A DNA stretch of 64,000 nucleotides from the NCBI RefSeq assembly GCF_027942865.1, contig NC_134510.1:25165209-25229208 (forward strand). Direction: 5' to 3'. A model generated the notes under the pieces. That model was not told where the DNA came from. It was given only the letters and a program-made list of their open reading frames with translations, and did not search any database. This DNA is from Odontesthes bonariensis (lineage: Eukaryota; Chordata; Actinopteri; Atheriniformes; Atherinopsidae). The position numbers and the translations under genes were made by a program. Positions 28,391 through 39,900 of this stretch are shown here, one piece after another. Numbering within the stretch: the stretch's first letter is position 1; each line of letters begins with the position of its first letter.

Positions 28391-30342
28391 GTGTTAGTTC
28401 CACCTACCCTCTTGTCTTTAACATGTCTGAGCTTGCAAAAGCACCGTCGCCGCTTCTGTCCAATGGATGGCGCTAAAACTCACACTAACACATTGATTTC
28501 CTTAAGTCGCGCTTGTTCCTTCTCACCTCATTATTGACCTGCTTCGCGCTGAGTCCAACAGGTTGGTCATTTCCTTTCTTAACTTTACTATTTTTAGACT
28601 ACAATGTGTGCCTGTGCTGTGAGGGCCAGTATTTGCTGGCTTCTTTTGGTATGATGCTGTTATGTAAGAAGAATGTTGAGTTTTAGCTGCTTTTGTCGCT
28701 CCAGCAGATAATGATCTCTAGGTCCGTTTTCCTTTTGTCACTTGTTTGCTTTCTTTTGTTTCTTCTTCCCTCCCCCACAAAAAAATAATAATCTGGGAGA
28801 AAAAGGCATAATCAAACTGGAGAAAGTTTTATGGTTATACTGCGGCATTACTCCTGGAGTGTCATTTTTTGTATTTTTAGTGATGCATATTTTATTTGGA
28901 TATCATAAAGTTGCACTTTGGTCTGCGTGCGTAAAAGTGACCTTTGATGCGTCAAAGTCAAAGTGCAGCGTTTGCAATCTCATGCAAGGTGTGGGCTTCA
29001 CAGGCAGAGAGCTGCTGGTTAGATTTTCAGCCGTCAGCGAAGGAGCAAAGGTCTGTTTGCTTTTTTAGCTAAAGATTTACGCCTTCTGTCAGCCTTAGTT
29101 TGTGCGTGACTGCGCATGGATACAGCGTGCAGTCTTCAAAAGCTCGCTGGAACTTCAGTAAATCCCCTCAATCTGTTGTCTCACACATGTACAGTGTAAC
29201 ACCAGTCTCACAGATTTCTAAATATGATCTTGGGATGAAATAAAAAACCTGCAGGAGAAAGACATAAACTTTATGACATAAAGCACATAATGAAGGAATG
29301 TTTTACTCTCTGCTGAGTTTTTATTAACTGTTAAAACATTATGAAACAGTCAGCTGGTTTAAGTTTATCCTCCAGCACAACACATGCTTTTGGCTTTACT
29401 CCTACTGACATGATGAACATGGTCAAAGTCTTGCTGGCCAGACTCACCATTTTTTTTAATGAATTATTGATATTTAATGATAACCTATTGCCATTGTGTT
29501 GTAACGCAATTTGTGATCAGGTGACAAAGATAAGTGATCGTAATCGGCTCAAATTACATTTGAAAAAAATGTGCAAAAAGAATTAGTTATATTGTTAAGA
29601 ATTATTTCAAGCTTTGGAATCTTTAGAACTTGGTTCTCACTGGTTTTTCATGAGGATAGAAATATTAAACTCACTTTATTTGTACTTTAAATGGTTTTCG
29701 CACATCCAACCTCTCTCTGGTCCTGGCGTGTTGGAGGAAATCACTTAAATCTAAAAAAAAAAAATGAAATAAAATAAGAAATAACAGGTATTTTCATACC
29801 ATCACAACCTATCGATCTTACAATTGTTGCTTTTAAAAGCAAGCAATTAAAAAAAACCTCACTTTTATTACATTACTTCTTCTTTCAGCCTCTTAGAAAG
29901 TGTGATACTAGAGTATCACGAGTGTTTGACCCCTGGAAGAAAGCAAAAAGGAGCAATTTGCAATCTGTCAGAAAGAGGCTTTAATACAAATCGCATCATA
30001 GAGATGAAGGCTTTCCTGAAATGATCTGTTGTAACTAATGATATGATATTTCTACTTTCCTGGGAACTTCCTGAAATTACTGGAAGGAATTTCTTTTCAC
30101 CCAATGTTTGCGTGACTCTGACATAATAAGGGCTGTGTCACTTTTTTGGACAGTTCAGAAGATTGTTAATGTGTCATATCCTGGATTCAGGTACAAATTC
30201 GGTTGAAACTAAATATTGTTTTCATGACTTACAAATTATCTAACTAAAGAAATAATTCATGAGCCTAAAGATGACAAAACTGACAGAAATTGGTGAAAAA
30301 TGTTCATCAGCAGAAGATATTTTTTTCGAGAAGTACTCTTAC

Positions 30343-30374
<32 letters not shown>

Positions 30375-30740
30375 TGGATGTAAATAATAAATTATTTTAA
30401 TGATTGCTACTTGATAGAAAATGGATGGATGGATTGCTACTTGTTCTGCATTCGTAATATTTTTTCTTTAATAGACAAATACTAAGAATACTATATACAA
30501 AATAATGAAAAGCAGCTGTTTGCAAATAGTGCAACACCTTGAAGTCAGTGTTAGCATTAAATAACCCCAGCTTTGTAATTTGGGGAAGTGTAGTACAACG
30601 TTTTGGGTCATGACTGGTCTATTGAGAAAAAAGTTTTCCATTTTTAGCATCACGTTGACCCAGTGAGGCCGCACCACCTTTTACCAAACTGTGGAAGTGG
30701 GAGGAGAGATTAGGGGGCAGCGGAAGGGTCGGAGAGTAAA
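28391..30740. other. Intergenic spacer between cyp11c1 and pklr
   Basis: No gene recognised. It contains an AT microsatellite (30344-30375) and a tagaaaatggatggatggatt motif near 30415-30437 that looks like the tail of the SINE-like repeat described at 33663, without a recognisable body. Confidence 0.5.
30344..30375. repeat. (TA)n microsatellite
   Basis: A run of alternating T and A beginning within actatatacatatata and ending before tggatg. Confidence 0.9.
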
Positions 30741-30752
30741 AAATTAATTAAA
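30738..30752 (+). promoter_or_regulatory. Weak HNF1-like motif upstream of pklr exon 1
   Basis: aaattaattaaac partly resembles the HNF1 palindrome GTTAATNATTAAC, about 150 bases upstream of the pklr start codon. The mammalian liver PK promoter has an HNF1 site. The match is imperfect and AT-rich sequence gives such hits by chance. Confidence 0.2.
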
Positions 30753-30900
30753 CAGGCTCTTTCAGGTGATAGGACACGCAGTGAAAGACAAGCGGACAAC
30801 ACTGGGGAAGGATAGAGACAGAGGAGGCAATCTTGACAATTTACATAAGTAGAATCAAATAAACTGAGAGGATTTGGTCTGTTCAGAGAGAACGCTCAAT

Positions 30901-33900
30901 ATGGGTAAGTGGGACAATGAGTCTCTTTTGTGCTGCTCTTTTGTGCGGAGCAGTTTGCACCTCTCCATTCAACTTTGATATAGTTTAAAATCTAAAAAAA
31001 TATCATTATATGATTGTTTATGGTTAATAGCAGGAGTTTTGTATACAGTTGATGGTCAGAGGCTCACAGTCATTATTATTTTTTAAAAGCAGTTTTTTAA
31101 AATCAAGCCATTCTGCCAGATTATTCTCCTCAGTTGCCTTGCCCTGCAGTATTGTTTGTCAGATGCTTTTTAACCTCAGTGCAGAGCTATAGTGGGACAA
31201 AAATCTGCCCCCCTACCTTGAGTTAACTGATTGACTGTGCACAAACACACAGGCTGACCTGCGTTTGTTTGTGAAGCGTAAACAGGTTATTCCTGATATA
31301 TTCTGTCCACGCCTGCCACCAGCTTCCCCTCTCTTTTTATCAGTCATGATGTCTCTGCATGGACTGATATTTCACAGCTTCAGGGTCTTTGACCTGAAGT
31401 CTTCTTTATTTATAGGCTTCCAGGAACAGGTATCAGCGTGTGTGTTTGTAAGTGTGCACACGGAGGGGATGTTTCAAAAGAGGATCTCAGTGGGACCCGT
31501 GATGATGTGTGCAGCAGTGTGGCAGAACTGGGTCACGAGGAGGTGCGAGGAAAGGGAAAAAGACATAAAGTGGAAGATGAAAAGCTGACAGATATTGAAT
31601 CCACAGGGTGGAGGAGTGTTGCAAGTTTGCATTAATCTGCAAAAAACTCTCAGTCACCAATTGACTCTGGGGAGTTTTGCCAGGCTTTGTCCTTGTACTG
31701 TATGTCCATTCAGTGCAGAGGACTTGAGCTGACTCCTTAAACTAAAAAGTGACACAAGACAAGTTTGTTAGGAGGTCATAACAGAACAGCAAATAAAAGG
31801 TTTTTCTCCTCCCCCTGCTTCCTAGATCTAACATTCATCATTCCTTCACCTCACCCCTCTTCATCCTCACACTCGCACTGTTTTGCTGTTTGCACTGATC
31901 TTGTCTGCCAGGCTGTCCGCTCACCATCACCGTTTTTACTCCCTGCGCTGGCAGACTTGACCGACTGTGACATCCTTCAGATTGAATTCCATTGTTTGGG
32001 ATCAAAGAACTCATTTAAGCTCTACAATGCTTTGCTTGAAAGATACAGTCCACGTTTCCTGGTTTGACCCCTCAGTTAGTGACTGGTGGTGGTCGAGTCA
32101 CTGGAATAGGATGCTGAAAATATTATACCAGTTTGAGTTTCTTTTTTTAAGGTAAAAATGTCTTTAAAATGATTTAAAGACTGTTTTCATCTAATATGAT
32201 TTTTGTGACAAAGGATCAAATATTTGCACATGAAATCACTCCAACCACAAATGATTCTGGCCCAGCTTCTGATAGTTCCTTCACATCTGTTAAACACATT
32301 AGCAATGCTGTAATTTTGGCCACAACTTTACTGTTTTGCTTCACTCTCAAAACTCTTTGAAGCTTATTTTTCAGCAGCTGTTGTCTTGGAAATAGCTCTA
32401 ATCACCTGACTGTCAGACTGCCAGATATTTCTTTTTGGGTTGAGCTAAAATGACAAAAAAAGAAATATTGGGCTTGTGCTTGTCGGGGGAATAGAGATGG
32501 GATGAATGCGCATGAATGCTAATGTTGTTCTGTTTCTGCTGTATGTGTAATGACACTTTTGCCATGATGAAGAAAAATCCTTTATCTGTCACCTAAGTAT
32601 TACAGAACCATGAAATCCTTTCCCCACATATCCAAGCTTATTAAGAAGCTGGGATCACATCAGGACCCCAGAGCAGTGGTGCATCTCCTCCATGACTTTT
32701 AACCATGCTGCATTCTCCTCGGTACAGTTATGATGAAAGCTGAAGAACACATCATACAAACAAAGCCTCTGCTGACAAAACTCTGCTCGGCCTTCTTCTT
32801 TATTGCAAACATTTTATGTGGCACAGTTTACTTCAATTTATTATAAAATATGCAGTTGTTTGTTTTTTGTTTCATCTCTTTATTTTCTTGAAACGATGCC
32901 AGTGACGGATTTATCAGCATTTCAATTCATGCTGCATTCCCATTGGTTATTTCGTAGACTTCATTACATTGTGAGATGATAACTGCAGGATTGTATCACC
33001 ACCATCTCTCCTTGAAAGACTGTTACAGCTGAAAGACCGCAGGGGCCACAATCAAGGATGTAATTTTTTGCTTAGTACAGCCCAAAGTTGTACACTGTAA
33101 TTAATATAAATGAAACAATTATCCATGACATTATGACCACTTGCCTAATATGGAGTAGATTCTCCTTGAGGGGCCAAAGCAAGGACAAAATAACATCTTG
33201 AGGGTGTCCTGGAGTGTTGTGGAGTGGGGTCGTTGTGCAGTGATTGTGCTTCCCATCAGATCCCATCGAATTGGCATGTTGGGAAGCAGATTTTTTCCCA
33301 CTGTTTCCCCCACTGTCGCTGGGGGAGGCTTCTATATTTTTTTCTAGCCATGTTGAGGATGTGACTGGTCTGCAGAAATGTTCAAGTAGTTGGCAGTTGT
33401 CAGAGTAGGATCCATGTAAATGCCAGAATGTATGTTTTACCAGCATGAAATGTCAGTGTTACTCATATTACTTCTCAGTGGTCATAATGTTATGGCTGAT
33501 CAGTGTAAGGGGCTTTGCTCATGGGTCCAGTGGGGGCCCTTCAGGGACTTGGACCCAGTCACTGTCACGGTGGCCTAACAGCTTCATAGATTAAAATATA
33601 CCAGGGTTCTGCTACACTGTGCTCTGCAACAGCCGGTGCTTAAATCAAGGTGTTGTATGAAAGGGCTGCACGGGGGTGTGGTCTGCACTCCCGCCTGGGG
33701 CCTTTCTGTGTATGCGTGGGTTCTCTCCGGGTACTCCGGCTTCCTCCCACCATCCAAAAACATGCATGTTAGGTTAAAGGTAGGGTAGGAGATCCTGGAT
33801 TTTGAGTCCAGCGAAGCTGCATTTTGAAAATACACAGGTAAAAAGTCCCAACCCTTTTCTTCACTTTCCCCCCGAAGGCACGCCTCTAGAGTACATGAAC

Positions 33901-36900
33901 GCGCACGAGCACGAAGGTGCACGAGCGCTGTTCTGACAGCAAGCATCGATCGTTGCCGTATTTAGTATTTAGTATTTAGTTTATGCTAACTATACGTTTA
34001 ATAATGCTAGATGCTAGCCAAGCTGGCTCTAGTTTAGCTTCCTGCCAAGCTTCGTTCACGGAGCAGGGTACGCGCACAGGGGGAAGGAGGGGGAGGGAGG
34101 AGCAGATTGCAGTTTGATAGACGGCATCAGAATCCAATCATTGTGAACGGTCCGTTCACAATGATTGGATACTGTTTTTCCTAGATTGTACGTTCTAGAG
34201 GCCACTAAAACTTTTCATATTTGTGTCAAAACTTTTAATTAATTGGTTGCAATGGGGGTGTGAAGAGTATTTCAAGCAATATGTAAAAAAATGTTCCAGA
34301 AAAAGATCCCCTACCCTGCCTTTAATTGGTGTCTCTGAAATTGTCCTCAGGAGTGAGTGTGAGCGTGTGTGGTTGTTTGTCTCGTTTGTCTTTGTGTGGC
34401 CCTGTGATGGACTGGCGACCTGTCCAGGGTGTACCCCGCCTCTTGCCCGATGACTGCTGGAATAGGCTACAACAACCCCCCCCCCCCCCCGACCGACGGA
34501 TTCAGAGGGTATAGAAAATGGATGAAAATCCACGCTGTTTTAAGTTTTCACTCTCTCTTTTTTTCCTTTGGCATTTGTTTCTGGAGGATTTGCTTTTATA
34601 GTCCTCTTTAGGATGGAGAAAGATAACAACATGCAGCTCCTCAGATGACAACAAGGATGCTGCCATAGTCTCTTACAAGTCTGATTACCTCCTCTGCGAA
34701 AGCACGATGTCTCATTTCACCACCTTCTGCTCCGACAGACACGAAGATAACGTTTTTCTAAACACTATGTGACATCCAAAAACAACCTGTCTCGGATGAA
34801 ACGGCAACCTTTGTGGAGAGCTGCTATCTTTATTTGCTGCAAATGTCAGCTTAAAAATTGGTTGAAATCCCCTCATATTATCTTTTCAAATGAGAATTTG
34901 TCAGAATATATATAATGGTGTGTATTTCTTTCATATTATTAACTTGCAAAACGGCTGAATGTCAGCATGTAATTTTGTGTGGCCTCTGCAGAGAGTTTCT
35001 GGTTAGTTTTTTTGTTGTTGTTATCATCAGAAATGCTGCTCTGACCTTATATCTGTTTGTGGTGGTGCATCATTAGTTTTTACAGATGAAGCTGGCAGTA
35101 AAGTTTCATGACAAACTTGGCCCCACTGACAACATTCTTTTGTCGCCGTAGCTTGCATCAGGCGCTACTCGGATGTGATGAAAATGCCAGACTCTTTCAT
35201 TCAGCACCAACAGCTGGATGCCAGCATGGCTGACACCTTCTTGGAGCATCTCTGTCTGCTGGACATCGACCAGGAGCCAATCACAGCGAGAAACACCAGC
35301 ATAATCTGCACTATCGGTGAGTGTGACAGCCGGCTGCAGACGCCAAGTCTCAGTTTCAAGTTTGTTTTCTGGCAGCTGTTGCGTGTCATCACTGTCTCCC
35401 TGTCAGACCGCCAGGTCCTGGGTGGCCTTCAGTGTGTTGGCAGGGCTTTGATCGTCATTTGTTGCACATTTAAGCTCTTGCTGCCTCTTTCTGTCTGTCA
35501 GATTGTATTCTTCATTTCTCATAAGAGCAAGTGGAGTAGGGTGACAGGTGGACAGACAGACGATTTATTTTAATCCAAGCTTGCAACCAAAAATCATTTA
35601 ATTGTTTTCTTTGCAAGTAAAATAGCAGCCAAATATGAAGAAATAGGGGGGAGGAAAAGCTATTTCAGAGTTACTGTTTCAAGCAGACGAATAACCCTGC
35701 ATCCCAAAAAGTTTGGACAAAATCAACTGTTTTTTATTTAAAGTAGCACAAAGACCACATTATCAATTATTTAACTGTTTTTTGGAAATCATTTGGAAGC
35801 TTAAGGCAAAATAAAAGACGTGAGCAAGAAAAGACTGGAAAAGTTGTAAAATGCTAAAGATATCCCCCAGTGGAACATCTCTAGTTAATTTGGTTAATTG
35901 GCAACATGGCACTCACATAAAGGATAATCAAGAAAAGTATCACAGAGATTTCAGAAGTGAAGATGGGGTTAAGTTCAGCTTCATAAAAACTGTGTGGGTG
36001 AAAACTTAAAGGGATATTTTTCTGTCTCCTCAACATTCATTAACAATGGTTTGTTTTCTATAGGTTCTTTAAGTTTCCTTTCTTTTCATTGCGATCGTCT
36101 AGGGGCTGCTTTGAGCCCTCGTTCCCAAGTGTGTTGTAAAGGGTCACAGGACCAGTTCGCAGTCAGTTTAGTCATCAGTTAATCTAACATGTATGTCTTT
36201 GGGCTGTGGGAGGAAAAAGAAAACCCCCACAGGCACAGGAGAGAGTTGCATACTCCACACACAACGGCCCCAACTGAGGTTAGAAACAGGCTGCGAGGAG
36301 AGACTGCGTCACCATGGTGTTGTGTTGTTAAAAGAAGAGGTGATGCAACACATGTGTAAACATGCTCCTGTCCCAACGTTTAGAACCATGGGGCTGGTAG
36401 TAAACTCAAAGGGAGAAAAAATGTCTTGTAATTCCTCAATTTTGACACTTGACGTGTGCTTTTTCATAAACTACAGGGTTTAAAGGGGAACTGCGGTATT
36501 TTCAACATTAAGCCTCTTTTCTGAGTCGTCTGCAATGTTTTAGAACCCCCCTCATCGCTTTTTTGATGTTTACTGCTGTCTCCGGTATTTGCCTAATTTT
36601 GATTCATCTCAACCTGCTTCAGAATGGCAAGTCATGTGCATGTTCTAAAAGGTCCGTAAAAGCACAATAAACGTCTGTTTTCAAAATAATCAACTCACCG
36701 GAGTGGTTACTGGTGTGCACTGGTAATCCATATCAAATTTCGTGGCGAAAAGTTGCTTCTGTCGTGTTTTATTTGGCAGCTCGTTCATGCTCGCACTATT
36801 TTCTTAGCGGTGGCGGAGTAATATCAACGAACATCCAGTACAAAATGTCAAATAAAACACGACAGAAGCAACTTTTCGCCACGAAATTTGATATGGATTA

Positions 36901-39900
36901 CCAGTGCACACCAGTAACCACTCCGGTGAGTTGATGATTTTGAAAACGGACGTTTATGGTGCTTTTACGGACCTTTTAGGACATTCACATGACTTGCCGT
37001 TCTGAAGCAGGTTGAGAAGAATCAAAATTAGGCAAATACCGGAGACAGCAGTAAACATCAAAAAAGCGGTGAGGGGGGTTCTAAAACATTGCAGACGTCT
37101 CAGAAAAGAGGCTTAATGTTGAAAATACCGCAGTTCCCCTTTAAATGATTTGCAAGTCATCTTATTTTCACATTTTACACAGTAACCTAACAGAGTTGTC
37201 TTTTTTTTTTGTCTCATCACAAGTCCCAAACACAAAGAAATTCATTTTAAAATGACAGAAAACAAAGAAAAACACCAGAAATAATAAATAAAATTTGTTT
37301 TGGGTGATATAAATGAACAACTGATTGTTTAGTTTCTTCTGTATTTGCCATTAAATGATTCTTAACTTTAAAGTATCATATTCTGTCTTTTATTATTTTT
37401 TACCTCTCAGGTCCTGCATCTCGATCAGTCCCCAAACTCCAGGAGATGCTCAAGGCTGGGATGAATATTGCTCGTTTGAATTTCTCTCATGGCTCCCATG
37501 AGGTATGTACAACACACCATGTTTGTTCCCATTCTCACAAACCAGCATTGCTTGGTTTTTCACTGACTCTGTCTTTGTCTTTCAGTACCACGCTGAGACC
37601 ATTAAAAATGTCAGAGAGGCTGTGGAGACCATAACCTCGGACCCTTTGTATTATCGATCAGTGGCCATCGCTTTGGATACGAAGGGTCCAGAGATCCGCA
37701 CCGGATTAGTGAAAGGGGTGAATATGTTGAACTATCAAACAGTATAATAACCAGTAAGAGTAAGAGGTGAATAGGATATGTCGACTCTGTGTGAAACACA
37801 TCATTAGTTACAGGTTGTTACTTCTCTCGGAAACACAACAGCTGTGGCCGTGTGCTGCTTTGCATTTTCATCACCATCTTGTTGTTTGGTTCTCAGTGTT
37901 GCTGTCACCCATCATCTGCTTTGTTGAGTAAATACCTCTGAGCTGTTGGCATCCTCTTCATGCCTTGATTAGCTTGCAAAGTGCTCTGCATGACATGCGA
38001 TCTCCACACTGAGCCTTGCTTCTTGCGTCTCCTCTTAAATGAGTTCAGTTGTTCCTCTGGAAGAAAGATCCGTGACACTAAGTCTCTTCTCTGCTTTATA
38101 TGATTGTATATTTTTAGTATCTTTGTGTTTACCGTCTGTTTTAGTGTCTTATTGTCTGTTTATTGTCTGTATTATATCACACATTATCTTTACAGCATAA
38201 TTTAGGACCATACCAAATACATTCTGACTGCAGTCATAAAACAAATACACATCAACGATATTTTTCGAACCCTGAATTTGCTCCTTGAAGCTCAGCAAGC
38301 CTTTAAACCCGACAGTCGTGGGTCTAGCCAACAAGTGGAGTTAAATGTTTCAGTTCGGCTAAAATGGGAAGATTTTGAATAAAAGAAAGCTTCTTTCTTC
38401 AGTGCTTTCACCACAGTTTCATCCCATCGAGATCATTTTCTTTAAACACATTTCCTTTAAACCATTAGTGGATGTCCATCCATGGGTTGGCAAGGAAAAA
38501 TGCTATAAGTGCTGCTTGTTCTTGAAAACGTGTTTCCGGTGTGTCTATCGCTGACGATGTGTGACGTTTCTATGTGTGTGAAAGAAAGTGGAAGAAGAAG
38601 TGGAGCTGGTAAAAGGCAGCCATGTGCGAGTGGTGACAGCTAAGAGTGACAAAGACAAGACAGATGGAAAGATTATCTGGGTGGACTATCCCAACCTGCC
38701 CAAAGTCCTTGAGAAGAATGCAAGGATCTACATTGACGACGGCCTCATTGCACTCAGAGTATTAGAAATAGGTAACACGCTCTGTGACCTGAATAAATCA
38801 AATTCTTCTGTATCTTATTCTCCTTTTATGATTTACATTTTATGAATTGTTGAATTGTACTATTGAAATACAAACGCTAAATCTTTCATCAGCAAATTAT
38901 GGAGAAAATATACATTTGGCTTTGAATATACACACCTTTAATATTTAAAGCAAGATTATCTTTTCTTAAAAGCTTTTCTGGTTTTAGATTAATAAGGAAA
39001 ATACATTAAAGCATAATCAGTTCATTTGGGCTCACATATGTATGTATAAACCTCAGTTTTCCATTGTTATATTACATTATTATGATAACCTGCCTGTGAT
39101 GGCTTCCCTGGTGTCTTTTCATCTGTCTTTTGCTGCTCTGATCTCTGCAGGCTCTGACTTTGTGGATGTTGTGGTGGAAGCAGGTGGGCTGCTCTGTAGC
39201 CGTAAAGGTGTTAACCTCCCCGGCTGCGACCTGATCGGCCTGCAGGCTGTCAGCGAGCAGGACGAGGTTGACCTGAGGTTTGGGGTGGCTCACGGTGTAG
39301 ACATGGTGTTTGCCAGCTTCATCCGCTCAGCCCAGGATGTGAAAGATGTGCGTCGAGCTCTGGGGCCACATGGACAAGATATCAAAGTGATCAGCAAGGT
39401 GGAAAGCCGGCAGGGAGTTGAGAAGTGAGTCGAGGAAAATACCTCTCAGTTTAAACCGTTTAGGCAGTTTTTTCAATTTCAAGCCATAGGGCAGCTGATG
39501 GCAGAGAGTCTTATAATGAGGCTGTGACAGGACTCATAAATCTACCCCTGATGGTGGTCTGCCCCTCCTGTAGACAGCCAGCTGTGAGCTAAGAACCGAC
39601 ATTTGTCAGCTCTGGATTTGAAACACGTTTGATAAGCGACCCCTGTGGCTGTTCGTGTAAGTTATTGCTGCCAATTAAAATATCTGACAGTTCGTATGCC
39701 TGCTCTCACACTATGTTTTCTCCTTCTGCTCACCGGCATCTGTTCACACTGTTTAACCATCAAAGAACAGTTTTAAATTGTTGTGTTTTCTTAAATCTGC
39801 ACCAGCTACCTGATGCGCCTGGATGTCATCCATGATTTGAGATTAAGATTCCAATTAATTTATTTTCCATATTTTTTCAAGCTCCAGATGCAGTTTGCAA

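Larger units (their letters stand above)
33663..34530 (+). repeat. Teleost SINE-like interspersed repeat, split by a later insertion
   Basis: The left part (33663-33773) has tgcgtgggttctctccgggt and ggcttcctcccaccatccaa, the right part (34326-34530) has ggtgtctctgaaattgtcct, gtgatggactggcgacctgt and ends agaaaatggatg. This is one continuous fish repeat interrupted at its internal ttaa by the element at 33778-34321. Other copies in the window are at 36165-36320 (minus) and 62311-62470 (plus). Confidence 0.75.

Noticed and set aside
36713-36934. 73-codon frame across the foldback loop as a transposase
   Set aside because: Too short, no catalytic motif, and mostly composed of inverted-arm sequence.
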